A DNA stretch of 64,000 nucleotides from Mesorhizobium sp. AR02 (GCF_024746835.1 NZ_CP080531.1:620001-684000); one strand, 5' to 3'; shown: positions 24,947 to 36,202, numbered from the stretch's first letter. The notes: generated by a model not told the origin, from the sequence alone. Numbers and translations: made by a program.

Positions 24947-26271
24947 GCCGTCAGCCGCCGGCGCTGCTCATTCATGCGCGGCGCCTTGTGGAACTTGCCG
25001 TCCTTCATAATGGCGAGGATGCGGTTCTTGTCCTGCAGGATGCGCACATCGGCGATCGGGTCGCCGTCGATCAAAAGGATATCGGCGAGGTAACCTTCCT
25101 TGATCAGGCCAAGCTCGTCGCCCATGCCCATGATCTGGCCGCCATATTTGGTGCCGGCCTGGATCGCTTCCATCGGCGAGAAGCCGAGCATCTCGACGAA
25201 GGTCTGGATGTCCTTGGCGTTGGTGCCTTGCGGCGTCCAGGCAAAGCCATAGTCGCCGCCGATCAGGACGCGGATGCCACGCCGGTGCATCTTCTTCATC
25301 GTGTCGATGCACATTTCGAGTTCGCGCTCATATTCGAGCGACAGCGGCGAGCCCGGCTTGATGCCCCATTGCTCGGCATGGCGTGCGGTGTTGATCAGCC
25401 AGGCGATGCCGGGCGCGACAAAATGCTTGTCCTTGACCGCCTCGAGCATGTCGAGCGCTTCCTCGTCGGCGAAGGAGGCATGGTAGATGTTCTGGATGCC
25501 GTGACGCACGCACTGCTTGACCGAGCCGGACGAGCGCGCATGCGCCGACAGCACCTTGTTGCGGCAGCGCGCCTCGGAGGCGGCCATGGCGACCTCTTCC
25601 TCAGACATCGGCGTCTCCTCCGCGCCCATACCGGTGATGCTTTCGCCGGACAAATTGAGTTTGATGGAATCGACACCGTATTTGATCAGCTGGCGTACGG
25701 TGCGGCGGATTTCCTCCGGACCGGAGACGACGATGCCGAGGTTGAGGCCTTCATGCGGAATGTGCGACGGCGAGGAGTCGCCGAGGCCGCCGACCGTGGT
25801 GATTTCCGGACCGGCCGCGAGATAGCGAGGTCCGGGAAAGCGGCCCTGGTTGATGAATTTCTTGGCGACGACATCGAGGCGCGGCTTGGCGGCGGCCGCA
25901 CCCCGTCCGGCGGTGAAGCCGGCATCGAGCACCAGCTTGGCCATCTCCATGGTGACCAGCATATGCTCCTCGATTTCCATCATCTGGATGGGATCGATGC
26001 CGGGTGCGTTGTTCCAGGACAGATGCAGATGCGCGTCGATCATGCCGGGCATCAGCGTCGCGCCCATGCCGTCGATGACGGTTGCCCCGCCACCGTAGGA
26101 AGATGACGAGGACGAGCCGAAGCGCGACGAGCCCTTGGTGATCTGCTTGATGCGGTTGCCCTGCACCAGCACCTCGCCGGTGTAGGGATATTCACCTGAT
26201 GCGTCGAGCACGCGCACATTGGTGAAGAGCGTGCTGCTCGAACTGTTGCCGTTCCAGCTGTCGTCTGCCAT
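24943..26271 (-). CDS. metal-dependent amidohydrolase
   Basis: A 442-residue amidohydrolase-superfamily enzyme. It has an N-terminal beta-sandwich, then DAHLHL (HxH at 81-83), a probable carbamylated Lys in DSIKLNLSG, His residues in VLSAHAR and YHASF, and a metal-binding Asp in IGGDYGFAW. It resembles imidazolonepropionase/prolidase-type amidohydrolases. The ATG at 26271 follows GGGAGG; an open extension to 26334 lacks family similarity. An unusual SSSSSS run (53-58) and an N-terminal NSSSS run interrupt the sandwich region. It probably hydrolyses the imported compound. Confidence 0.88.
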   Translation of the reverse strand: MADDSWNGNSSSSTLFTNVRVLDASGEYPYTGEVLVQGNRIKQITKGSSRFGSSSSSSYGGGATVIDGMGATLMPGMIDAHLHLSWNNAPGIDPIQMMEIEEHMLVTMEMAKLVLDAGFTAGRGAAAAKPRLDVVAKKFINQGRFPGPRYLAAGPEITTVGGLGDSSPSHIPHEGLNLGIVVSGPEEIRRTVRQLIKYGVDSIKLNLSGESITGMGAEETPMSEEEVAMAASEARCRNKVLSAHARSSGSVKQCVRHGIQNIYHASFADEEALDMLEAVKDKHFVAPGIAWLINTARHAEQWGIKPGSPLSLEYERELEMCIDTMKKMHRRGIRVLIGGDYGFAWTPQGTNAKDIQTFVEMLGFSPMEAIQAGTKYGGQIMGMGDELGLIKEGYLADILLIDGDPIADVRILQDKNRILAIMKDGKFHKAPRMNEQRRRLTA

Positions 26272-26323
26272 CACAAGCCTCCCAACTTGCCGAGCGCGTA
26301 GTTCTACGCCCGATCTGAAATCC

Positions 26324-27103
26324 TCACCTATCAACCCGTCTCAAAAAATCGGCGAGCTTCTGGCTGCTTTCGCGCGGGCTTTCCACCGTGGCCCAGTGCC
26401 CGCACCGATCCAGCGACGAGAATACGGCGCCCTTGATCTTGTCGGCAAGCGCCTGGGCGACCCCTTGCGGGTTGACCGTGTCGGCATCGCCGGTGACCAG
26501 CAGCGTCGGCGCCGAGATACGCCGCGGGTCGACCGCGGTCGCCTTGGCCAACGCCTCGCAGGTGCGGGCATAGGATTCCGGATCCTGCCGGGTGATCGAT
26601 TCCCGCACGAAGGCGACGGCAGCAGGCGAGGTTTCCCTCGTATGCGCCGAAATCGCATTGGCGACGATCTGGTCGGCGATATCGGCCATGCCGCCCGAGC
26701 GCGCCAGCCGCGCCCGGTTGGCGAGCCCTTGCCGTGTCGCTTCGGCCGGTTCCGCCAGCGCGCCAAACAGGATCAGCGATTTAATCAACGAGGGCTGCGT
26801 CGCCGCGATCTGCTGGCAGACGATGGTGCCCATCGAATGGCCGACGAAATGTGCAGACGTGACCCCCATGCCGGCCATGGCACGAATGACAGCTTCGCTC
26901 ATGCCTTCGATGGTCAGCGGCTCGATCGGACGCGGCGAACGGCCGGAGCCAGGCAGATCGAGCCGGATGACGCGATAGCCGGAAAGCGCCGCCATCTGCG
27001 ACTGGAACATGTTCGACGTGCCGCCGAGGCCATGGATCATCACCACGGCAGCGCCCTCGCCGACAACTTCGGCAACCACCTGGCCAACCGTTACCGTGGT
27101 CAT
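26324..27103 (-). CDS. alpha/beta hydrolase
   Basis: A 259-residue hydrolase. The oxyanion strand is MIHGLGG (23-29), the nucleophile elbow FVGHSMG has Ser90, and the later VTGDADTVN (Asp) and CGHWATVE (His) complete a triad. It resembles 3-oxoadipate enol-lactonase and meta-cleavage (C-C) hydrolases. ATG 27103 overlaps the FAH gene stop by four bases. With the FAH enzyme it suggests ring-cleavage or acyl-product hydrolysis, though plain ester hydrolysis is possible. Confidence 0.87.
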   Translation of the reverse strand: MTTVTVGQVVAEVVGEGAAVVMIHGLGGTSNMFQSQMAALSGYRVIRLDLPGSGRSPRPIEPLTIEGMSEAVIRAMAGMGVTSAHFVGHSMGTIVCQQIAATQPSLIKSLILFGALAEPAEATRQGLANRARLARSGGMADIADQIVANAISAHTRETSPAAVAFVRESITRQDPESYARTCEALAKATAVDPRRISAPTLLVTGDADTVNPQGVAQALADKIKGAVFSSLDRCGHWATVESPRESSQKLADFLRRVDR

Positions 27104-27978
27104 TGTGCATGCTCCGCAAAGCGGTTTTCCAGCGTGCCGATGCCGTCGATCTCGATGCGCACGACGTCGCCGGCCTTGAGGTATTTCGGTGGATCGAAGC
27201 CGATGCCGACGCCGACCGGCGTGCCTGTGGCGATGATATCGCCGGGCTTCAGCGTGATGCCTTGCGACAGCGTGGCGATGATGGTCGGGATGTCGAAGAT
27301 CAGCAGCGAGATGCGGGAATCCTGGCGCAGATCCTCGTTGACGAAACAACGGATGCCGGCGGTCGCCAGGTCGACCTCGTCCCGGGTCACTGCCCATGGC
27401 CCCATCGGGCAGAACGTGTCCTGCGACTTGCCGATCAGCCACTGGCTGTATTTGCCCTGCAGGTCGCGGGCGGTGACGTCGTTGACGATGGTGTAGCCCC
27501 AGACATGATCGAGCGCGTTTTCCCTGGAGATGCCGCGCCCGCCCTTGCCGATGATGACGGCCAGTTCCGCCTCGTAGTCGATGGCCGTCGAGACCGACGG
27601 GTCGATCAGCACGCTGGCGTGGTTGGCGACGACCGATTCGGGCACTTTGGAAAAGATGATCGGGTGTTTCGGGATCGCGCCGGCGCCAGCGCTGGAATCG
27701 AAGCCGCTGCGGGCAAACTCATGCGCGTGTTCGTGATAGTTCTTGCCGACGCAGAAGATGTTGCGGCGCGGCTGCGGGATCGGCGCTTCGATCTCGACCT
27801 GCGCCAGTGGGATCGCCGACAGCGTGCGCGGCAGGCCGGCGCCATTGCGCTCGATCAAAGCCAGAATGCCGGATTTGGCCTGGTCGACGGAGAAATCGAA
27901 GGGGGCAATGGTCTGGGCATCAAGATCGACGAGACCCACGCGACGTTCACCGGCGATCGAAAAAGTCGCGACCCGCAT
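27100..27978 (-). CDS. fumarylacetoacetate hydrolase family protein
   Basis: A 292-residue FAH-fold enzyme. It shows FCVGKNYHEHAHEF, the metal-binding Glu and Asp in DYEAELAVIIGKGG and GYTIVNDVTARDLQ, and the C-terminal GTPVGVGIGFDPP. ATG 27978 is preferred because GGGAGG stands six bases upstream; ATG 27984 abuts the same site. Members hydrolyse or decarboxylate 2-oxo or 2-hydroxy-dienoate products and acylpyruvates. It is the first gene of the long leftward operon, facing the FadR-type regulator. Confidence 0.88.
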   Translation of the reverse strand: MRVATFSIAGERRVGLVDLDAQTIAPFDFSVDQAKSGILALIERNGAGLPRTLSAIPLAQVEIEAPIPQPRRNIFCVGKNYHEHAHEFARSGFDSSAGAGAIPKHPIIFSKVPESVVANHASVLIDPSVSTAIDYEAELAVIIGKGGRGISRENALDHVWGYTIVNDVTARDLQGKYSQWLIGKSQDTFCPMGPWAVTRDEVDLATAGIRCFVNEDLRQDSRISLLIFDIPTIIATLSQGITLKPGDIIATGTPVGVGIGFDPPKYLKAGDVVRIEIDGIGTLENRFAEHAQ

Positions 27979-28070
27979 CCTCATCCTCCCTGAACCAATA
28001 TTGAGCCAATTCTTCGCTCTTTTGTTACACGCTATCGCCGATTGGTTTAGCCCGCAAGAGGAATCTAAGC

Positions 28071-28081
28071 TGGTCATACCA
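28071..28081. promoter_or_regulatory. FadR/PdhR-type operator candidate
   Basis: TGGTCATACCA has the TGGT-N3-ACCA form recognised by FadR-subfamily GntR proteins such as PdhR and LldR. It lies in the 226-bp gap between the FAH gene (start 27978) and the GntR gene (start 28205), well placed to control both. Binding by the adjacent regulator is an inference. Confidence 0.6.
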
Positions 28082-28204
28082 AAAAGGATTCGGCCGCCAT
28101 CCCCACAGCCTCATGGGATGTCGATGGGGGCGCCGTACGGTGGACGACGATGGCTGAAGCTGCTATCAATGGTTCAGTATCGGATCAGATAAAAGTTGCC
28201 AGAC

Positions 28205-28876
28205 ATGCCAAAGCTCGTCGCCAACGATATCGCCACCGCCTTGAAGAAACGCATTTCTTCCGGCGAATGGATCGAGAATGGCCGCATGCCGCCGGAGCGC
28301 GATCTGGCGAGCGAATTCGGCGTCGCGCGCAACACGATGCGGCGTGCCGTCTCCTTCCTCGAGGACGACGGCACCGTGGTGCGGCATGTCGGGCGCGGCA
28401 CGTTCCTGACCACTACCAACCCCGCTTCGATGGCGGCGGTTGTCGGCCGGATGGAAGGCACCAGCCCGGCCGACATGATGGAGATCCGGCAATTGCTGGA
28501 GCCGGCGGCGGCGGCCTTCGCCGCCACCAATGCTAGCGCCATGGAGCTCAACGCGGTGCGCGAGGCGCACAAGATCGCCTCGGAGTCGCAGGACATGCCG
28601 ACCTTCGAGCACTGGGATGCGGAGTTCCACCACCGCATCTTCGCCTGCTCGCGCAACGACTTCCTCAAGGAGATCCACAATCTGATGCGCATCCTGCGCA
28701 ATCAGGCGCCATGGTTCGAAATGAAGAAGCGCTCCTTTTCCGAGGAACGCCGCAGCATCTATTGCAGCGAACACCAGACCGTTCTCGACGCGCTGCTGCG
28801 CCGCGATCCCGAAAGCGCCAGCCAGGCCATGCTGGCGCATCTGAGGACCGTCGAACGCAATCTGCTGGGACGGTAG
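28205..28876 (+). CDS. GntR-family regulator, FadR subfamily
   Basis: A 223-residue regulator. The N-terminal winged HTH has RMPPERDLASEFGVARNTMRRAVSFL, and the C-terminal all-helical FCD domain has EIRQLLEP and the metal-site residues DAEFHHRIF and CSEHQTVLDAL. ATG 28205 is preferred over an in-frame TTG at 28196; no good Shine-Dalgarno is visible, so expression is probably low. It is divergent from the FAH-amidohydrolase-Liv operon and likely represses it until the effector is present. Confidence 0.9.
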   Translation: MPKLVANDIATALKKRISSGEWIENGRMPPERDLASEFGVARNTMRRAVSFLEDDGTVVRHVGRGTFLTTTNPASMAAVVGRMEGTSPADMMEIRQLLEPAAAAFAATNASAMELNAVREAHKIASESQDMPTFEHWDAEFHHRIFACSRNDFLKEIHNLMRILRNQAPWFEMKKRSFSEERRSIYCSEHQTVLDALLRRDPESASQAMLAHLRTVERNLLGR

Positions 28877-28898
28877 CAGCCGGATTGCTTGCCGCCGG

Positions 28899-31123
<2,225 letters not shown>

Positions 31124-31142
31124 GTCCTGCTCCTCCTGACCA

Positions 31143-31760
31143 TCAGCTGTCGAAGAAGACCGTTTCCTTCTCCCCCTGGAGATGGACATCGAAGATGTAG
31201 CTGTCGCCCTGGCGCTCGGCGATCAGCGTCGGCACGCGGACGCGGTGCTCGATGCGCGCCAGGATCGGATCCTGCGCATTGGCCTTTTCCTCGTCGGAAA
31301 AATAGAGGCGCGTGTGCAGGCCGAGATTGATGCCGCGCGCGACGATCCAGAGCGTGATGTGCGGCGCCATCAGCCGACCATCCCGGAACGGCACACGACC
31401 CGGCTTGATGGTCTCGAACGCACAGACGCCGGTTTCCATGTCGGTCGGGCAACGGCCCCAGCCCTGGAAATTCGGATCGGCGGCACCGCGCAATTCGGCC
31501 GGCGAATTGTAGAGCCCGTCCGCATCCGCTTGCCAGATCTCGATCAGCGCGTCCTTGAGCGGTGTGCCGGTGCCGTCCAGCACCCGGATCTTGAGACCGA
31601 TGCGCACGCCCTTGGTCTTGTCATTGACCATGGTCGCGCCGAGATCGGTCGCATAGATGCCGCTGATGCCGCAGAAATTGGGCGTCAGTCCGATATGGAC
31701 GTAAGGGCCCGCGGTCTGCGAGGGGCTTTCCTTGAGCCGATCGAGCGATTGGGCCATCAA
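31143..31760 (-). CDS. pcaG: protocatechuate 3,4-dioxygenase alpha subunit
   Basis: A 205-residue alpha subunit of the intradiol dioxygenase. It shows the family opening [25 protein letters not shown] and [12 protein letters not shown]. The alpha chain lacks a full iron site and supports the PcaH catalytic chain in the alpha-beta oligomer. Its ATG overlaps the pcaH stop by four bases, giving matched production of both subunits. Confidence 0.96.
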   Translation of the reverse strand: MMAQSLDRLKESPSQTAGPYVHIGLTPNFCGISGIYATDLGATMVNDKTKGVRIGLKIRVLDGTGTPLKDALIEIWQADADGLYNSPAELRGAADPNFQGWGRCPTDMETGVCAFETIKPGRVPFRDGRLMAPHITLWIVARGINLGLHTRLYFSDEEKANAQDPILARIEHRVRVPTLIAERQGDSYIFDVHLQGEKETVFFDS

Positions 31761-32512
31761 TTGCCCTCCAGCCGGTTTTCGAACAGCGACGAGCGGCGGC
31801 CGCGCAGCACGATGTCGAACTTGTAGGCGAGCGCATCCATCGGGATCGTCGCCTGCGTGTCGAGGATGGCCGTCAGCGCATCAATGGCCGCCTTGTCGGC
31901 GATGCCGCGCACGATCGGGCACTTCCAGATCAGCGGGTCACCCTCGAAATACATCTGCGTGATCAGGCGCTGGGCAAAGCCATGGCCGAAAACCGAGAAA
32001 TGGATGTGCGCCGGGCGCCAGTCATTCGGCCCGTTCGGCCAGGGATAGGGGCCGGGCTTGACGGTGCGAAAGGCATAGAAGCCATCCTCGCCTGTGATGG
32101 TGCGCCCGCAGCCGCCGAAATTCGGATCGAGCGGCGCCAGATAGCCGTCCTTCTTGTGGCGGTAGCGGCCACCGGCATTGGCCTGCCAGAATTCGATGAG
32201 CACGCCGGGAACGCCAACGCCGCGCTCATCGAGCACACGCCCATGGACGATGATGCGCTCGCCGATGGCGCTCTCGCCCGGCCTGGCGAAATTATGGATC
32301 AGGTCGGCGTCGAGCTCACCCAGCATGGCGTGGCCGAAGACCGGTCCCGCTATTTCCGACAACGTGTTGTCGAAGGACAAAAGCGCCTTCTGCGGCGAGC
32401 GCAGCACCGAACTCTTATAGCCCGGCGTCAGCGCCGGTGGATGCCATGTCCGGTCGCGCTGGAAGAAGGCGCCGGTCTCGGGCCGCCGGTTCGAGCCGGA
32501 CTCAGCTGGCAT
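31757..32512 (-). CDS. pcaH: protocatechuate 3,4-dioxygenase beta subunit
   Basis: A 251-residue catalytic subunit that opens protocatechuate between its two hydroxyls to 3-carboxy-cis,cis-muconate using non-haem Fe(III). The ligand regions are visible: Tyr in [11 protein letters not shown], Tyr in KPGPYPWPN, and the two His of [14 protein letters not shown]. The beta-specific [13 protein letters not shown] and [14 protein letters not shown] stretches separate it from PcaG. It overlaps pcaC by 11 bases. Confidence 0.96.
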   Translation of the reverse strand: MPAESGSNRRPETGAFFQRDRTWHPPALTPGYKSSVLRSPQKALLSFDNTLSEIAGPVFGHAMLGELDADLIHNFARPGESAIGERIIVHGRVLDERGVGVPGVLIEFWQANAGGRYRHKKDGYLAPLDPNFGGCGRTITGEDGFYAFRTVKPGPYPWPNGPNDWRPAHIHFSVFGHGFAQRLITQMYFEGDPLIWKCPIVRGIADKAAIDALTAILDTQATIPMDALAYKFDIVLRGRRSSLFENRLEGN

Positions 32513-32909
32513 TGTCGGCTCCGTCCATTTCCGAAAACACGTCCTTGGCTATTCTGAAGGCACGGTTGGCGGCCGGCACGCCGGCATAGATGGCGACATG
32601 CAGGAACGCCTCACAAATATCGTCGCGCGTCGCACCGGTGTTGGCGGTGGCGCGCACATGCAGGGCGACCTCCTCATCATGGCCGAGTGCGGCAAGCAGC
32701 GCCAGCGTGACGATCGAGCGCTCGCGCTTGCTGAGACCTGGCCGTGCCCACACCGTTCCCCAGGCGGCCTCGGTGATCAGTTCCTGGAAGGGCTGGTCGA
32801 AATCGGTGGCGGTGACCTCCGCCCGATCGACATGCTGATCGCCAAGCACGGCGCGCCGCACGCCGAGGCCGGTGCGATATCTGGCTGCGTTGCCGGGGAC
32901 TTCATCCAT
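32502..32909 (-). CDS. pcaC: 4-carboxymuconolactone decarboxylase
   Basis: A 135-residue member of the CMD/AhpD-like family. It shows [43 protein letters not shown] and the C-terminal [18 protein letters not shown]. It decarboxylates 4-carboxymuconolactone to 3-oxoadipate enol-lactone. ATG 32909 with GGAG upstream is chosen over a TTG at 32930. It overlaps pcaD upstream by eight bases and pcaH downstream by 11. Confidence 0.95.
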   Translation of the reverse strand: MDEVPGNAARYRTGLGVRRAVLGDQHVDRAEVTATDFDQPFQELITEAAWGTVWARPGLSKRERSIVTLALLAALGHDEEVALHVRATANTGATRDDICEAFLHVAIYAGVPAANRAFRIAKDVFSEMDGADNAS

Positions 32910-33711
32910 GGGTTTGTGCTCCAGGGGCAAGCGATGCGATAAAATCGCGGATCAGGGCGACAAGCGCTACGGGCTGTTCGACACAAGGAATGTGGCCGGC
33001 GTCGCGGATGATCTCGAAGCGCGAACCGGGGATCAGAGCGGCCAGCGAGCGGACCAGATCGGGCGGCGTCGAGCCATCCTGGTCGCCGGCAATGCAAAGC
33101 GTCGGCACCGCGATGCGACGCGCTGCGTCGGTGAAATCGGCGTCGCGGACAGCCTTGCATGTCCCAATATAGCCTGGCAGCGCCTGCCTGGTCAGCATGT
33201 TGCGGCAGCCTGCAAGGTCGGCGGGCCGCGTTGCATGGAAATGCGGGGTGAACCACACTTTCATCACACCATCTGCGATCGCCTCGATACCGTAGCGCTC
33301 CACGACCGCAATGCGGCTGTTCCAGCTCTCCGTCGTGCCGATCTTGTGGGCCGTGTCGCACAGGATCATAGCCTCGATGATCTCCGGGCGCCTGGCATAG
33401 AGCCCTTGCGCGATCATGCCGCCGACCGACAGGCCGCACAGCACGACCTTCTCCAACCCGAAATGGTCGATCAGCCCCGAGAGATCGTCGACATGATCGT
33501 CGATCGACCTGATGTCGCCGATGTCGGACAGCCCGTGGCCGCGCTTGTCATAGACCAGCAAGGACAATTCGCCATCAAGTGCGGCGACAATATCGTCCCA
33601 GATCCGGAAGTCGGTGCCCAGCGAATTGATGAATATGATCGCGCGCGCATTGCCGGTCGCCTTGATGCGGCGATGGTGCAGCGTGATGCCGCCGATGGTG
33701 ACGAATGGCAC
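32902..33711 (-). CDS. pcaD: 3-oxoadipate enol-lactonase
   Basis: A 269-residue alpha/beta hydrolase. Ser95 lies in LCGLSVGG (91-98), and GDQDGSTPP (Asp) and DAGHIPCVEQP (His) complete the triad. The GTG at 33711 is preferred because GGAGG lies nine bases upstream and the protein then starts MPFVTIGGITLHH; the open frame runs to 33747 without a good ribosome site. It hydrolyses the enol-lactone to 3-oxoadipate. It is the first gene of pcaDCHGB-pobA, driven from the promoter shared with pcaQ. Confidence 0.92.
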   Translation of the reverse strand: MPFVTIGGITLHHRRIKATGNARAIIFINSLGTDFRIWDDIVAALDGELSLLVYDKRGHGLSDIGDIRSIDDHVDDLSGLIDHFGLEKVVLCGLSVGGMIAQGLYARRPEIIEAMILCDTAHKIGTTESWNSRIAVVERYGIEAIADGVMKVWFTPHFHATRPADLAGCRNMLTRQALPGYIGTCKAVRDADFTDAARRIAVPTLCIAGDQDGSTPPDLVRSLAALIPGSRFEIIRDAGHIPCVEQPVALVALIRDFIASLAPGAQTHG

Positions 33712-33746
33712 GATTTCGATCCTCCATCTCCACATTGCACAAGGCA

Positions 33747-33797
33747 TTTGGTTCGGTAAAATGATATTTTGCGCCGCTTCATTAACTCCGGGGTTAT
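33747..33797 (-). promoter_or_regulatory. pca operon promoter segment with PcaQ box
   Basis: On the minus strand this 51-bp segment opens with the PcaQ box ATAACC-CCGG-AGTTAA (33782-33797), matching the published Sinorhizobium consensus ATAACC-N4-GGTTAA at 11 of 12 positions. An AT-rich core with AAAATATCATTTTACC follows. The box ends 70 bases before the pcaD GTG and seven bases before the pcaQ ATG, so PcaQ bound here would activate pcaD and sit on its own gene start. A second copy lies at 34766-34816. Confidence 0.87.
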
Positions 33798-33803
33798 CAA
33801 ATT

Positions 33804-34721
33804 ATGGCCGAAAGCCGCATCCGGTTCCGTCACCTGCAAGCCTTCCTGGAAGTTGCGCGGCAGGGCAGCGTGGCCCGCGCCGCCGATTTCCTGCATGTCA
33901 GCGCACCGGCGGTGACCAAAACCCTGCGTGAGCTGGAAGAGGCGCTCGGTGTCGCCGTCGTCGAGCGTGACGGGCGCGGCATCCGCGTCACAAGGCTTGG
34001 CGAGATCTTCCTCGGCCACGCCGGCTCGGCGATTACGGCCTTGAAGCGCGGCGTCGATTCCGTGCGCCAGGACGGCGCCATCAATCGCCATCCGATCCGC
34101 ATCGGCGCGCTGCCGACCGTGTCGGCGAAGGTCATGCCGCAGGCCATGAGCCTGTTCCTCAGGGAAAACACGGGGGCGGCGATCAAGATCGTCACCGGCG
34201 AGAATGCCGTACTGCTCGAACAATTGCGCATCGGCGCGCTCGATCTCGTCGTCGGCCGACTGGCGGCGCCAGAAAACATGACCGGCTTCTTCTTCGAGCA
34301 CCTCTATTCCGAACAGGTGCTGTTCGTGGTGCGGGCCGGACATCCGTTGCTGGAACCGGGGGCGGACATCTTCGCAAGGCTCGACGAATTCCCGGTGCTG
34401 ATGCCGACCCGGGAATCCGTCATCCGCCCCTTTGTCGATCGCCTGTTCATCACCAACGGCATGACCGCGCCGGCAACCGAGATCGAGACAGTCTCGGATT
34501 CGTTCGGGCGTTCCTTCATGCGGCAGAGCAATGCGGTGTGGATCATTTCGGCCGGCGTCGTCGCCAACGAGATAGCCAGCGGCGCCTTCGTCGCGCTGCC
34601 GGTCGACACCGAGGAAACCAAGGGACCGGTCGGCCTGACGATGCGCACCGACACTGCCCCCTCGCCGGCTTTCACCATCCTGCTGCAAACCATTCGCGAG
34701 GCGGCCAGACCGGCCAGATGA
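33804..34721 (+). CDS. pcaQ: LysR-family regulator of protocatechuate catabolism
   Basis: A 305-residue LysR regulator. The N-terminal HTH (RFRHLQAFLEVARQGSVARAADFLHVSAPAVTKTLREL) is followed by the two-lobed LysR effector domain. Its position divergent from pcaD and flanked by PcaQ-consensus boxes identifies it as PcaQ. In Sinorhizobium and Agrobacterium, PcaQ activates pcaDCHGB and the protocatechuate importer with a beta-ketoadipate pathway intermediate as coinducer. It is transcribed toward the importer operon, which starts 140 bases later. Confidence 0.94.
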   Translation: MAESRIRFRHLQAFLEVARQGSVARAADFLHVSAPAVTKTLRELEEALGVAVVERDGRGIRVTRLGEIFLGHAGSAITALKRGVDSVRQDGAINRHPIRIGALPTVSAKVMPQAMSLFLRENTGAAIKIVTGENAVLLEQLRIGALDLVVGRLAAPENMTGFFFEHLYSEQVLFVVRAGHPLLEPGADIFARLDEFPVLMPTRESVIRPFVDRLFITNGMTAPATEIETVSDSFGRSFMRQSNAVWIISAGVVANEIASGAFVALPVDTEETKGPVGLTMRTDTAPSPAFTILLQTIREAARPAR

Positions 34722-34765
34722 GCGTTGGACCGTTCAAACCGGCTCGGTTCCTGATCGGAAATCTC

Positions 34766-34816
34766 CTAACCCTGGGGTTAATGAAACACCGCAAAATATC
34801 ATTTTACCGAACCAAA
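34766..34816 (+). promoter_or_regulatory. importer operon promoter with second PcaQ box
   Basis: The PcaQ box CTAACC-CTGG-GGTTAA (34766-34781, 11 of 12 consensus positions) opens a 51-bp segment identical at 45 positions to the pca operon promoter segment at 33747-33797, including 27 contiguous identical bases. It ends 45 bases before the importer binding-protein ATG at 34862. This indicates PcaQ control of the importer, as known for pcaMNVWX in Sinorhizobium. Confidence 0.87.
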
Positions 34817-34861
34817 CCACTGGTGCACTGTACCGATGGAGGACCACAGAGGGAGGAATGC

Positions 34862-36178
34862 ATGACCTACGCTAGCGGTAGCAGATCCAGTATTCGTGGC
34901 GTGTCTCGGCGCCAGTTCATTGCCACCTCGATTGCCGGCGGTGCGGCGTTCGCGCTGGGCGGCAAAAGCGCCTTCGCGCAGGCAGGCGACACGCTCAAGG
35001 TCGGCTTCGTCAGTCCGCGCACCGGACCGCTGGCCGGCTTCGGCCAGACCGACGGCTACGTGCTCGACCTGGCCCGCAAGGCGCTGGCCGGCGGCCTTGA
35101 GATCGGCGGCAAGAAATACAGCGTGGAAATCCTGGATCAGGACACGCAATCGGATCCCTCCCGCGCGGGCCAGCTCGCCAAGGACCTGATCAACAACCAG
35201 GCCATCGACCTGATGCTGGCGGTGTCGACGCCCGAGGTAATCAATCCGGTGGCCGATGCCTGCGAGGCCGCAGGAGTTCCCTGCCTGTCAACCGTCATGC
35301 CGTGGGAGGCCTGGTATTTCGGCCGCGGCGCCAAGCCGGGCGCGCCCTCGCCGTTCAAATGGACCTATCATTTCGGCTTTGGCGTCGGCGAATTCTTCAA
35401 GACCTACATCTCGCAATGGAACCTGATCGAGACCAACAAGAAGGTCGGCGTCATGTATCCGAACGACGCCGACGGCAACGCCATCCGCGCCAATCTGGCG
35501 CCGCTTCTTGCCAAGCAAGGTTTTACGATTGTCGATCCCGGCGCCTACGAGACCGGCACCACCGACTATTCCTCGCAGATCGCGCTGTTCAAGCAGGAAG
35601 GCGTCGAGATCTTCAACTCCTTCCCGATCCCGCCTGACTTTGCCGCCTTCTGGCGTCAGGCGGCGCAGCAGGGGCTGATCAAGCAGATCAAGATCTGCCA
35701 GGTCGCCAAGACCGGCCTGTTCCCGTCCGACATCGAGGCCCTCGGTGATCTCGGCATGAAGATTTCCAGCGCCGCCTACTGGCACAAGGCCTTCCCCTAC
35801 AAGTCGCCGCTGACCGGCGTTTCGGGCACCGAACTGGCCGACGGCTATGAGGCGGCGAGCGGCAAGCAGTGGACGCAGCAGCTTGGCGCCTCGATGTCGC
35901 TGCTCGACGCGGGTTTCGAAGCGCTGAAGGCCAGCACCGACGCCAAGGACAAGGCGGCGGTGGCCAAGGCACTGAGCACGCTCAAGACCGAGACCATGAT
36001 CGGCAAGGTCGACTTCACCAGCGGACCCGTGGCCAATGTCTCGCCCGGCCCGATCATCGGCACGCAATGGGTGGCGGCCAAGGACGGCAGCAAATTCCCG
36101 CTCGACTATGTGGTGACCGAGAACGCCACCGATCCGAAGGTGCCCGTCGAAGCCAAGCTTCTGCCTTACAACGGTTGA
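34862..36178 (+). CDS. pcaM: protocatechuate-type ABC importer binding protein
   Basis: A 438-residue periplasmic binding protein of the Liv class. It carries a twin-arginine signal, SRRQFIA at 15-21, followed by a hydrophobic stretch and cleavage near SAFA-Q (about 40). GGGAGG precedes ATG 34862; the frame is open upstream only through pcaQ. The PcaQ box upstream and the pca context point to protocatechuate or a related hydroxybenzoate as ligand, as for PcaM of Sinorhizobium. The ligand is inferred from this context. Confidence 0.88.
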   Translation: MTYASGSRSSIRGVSRRQFIATSIAGGAAFALGGKSAFAQAGDTLKVGFVSPRTGPLAGFGQTDGYVLDLARKALAGGLEIGGKKYSVEILDQDTQSDPSRAGQLAKDLINNQAIDLMLAVSTPEVINPVADACEAAGVPCLSTVMPWEAWYFGRGAKPGAPSPFKWTYHFGFGVGEFFKTYISQWNLIETNKKVGVMYPNDADGNAIRANLAPLLAKQGFTIVDPGAYETGTTDYSSQIALFKQEGVEIFNSFPIPPDFAAFWRQAAQQGLIKQIKICQVAKTGLFPSDIEALGDLGMKISSAAYWHKAFPYKSPLTGVSGTELADGYEAASGKQWTQQLGASMSLLDAGFEALKASTDAKDKAAVAKALSTLKTETMIGKVDFTSGPVANVSPGPIIGTQWVAAKDGSKFPLDYVVTENATDPKVPVEAKLLPYNG

Positions 36179-36202
36179 TGGACCGCTGACGAGGATCGCC
36201 TG

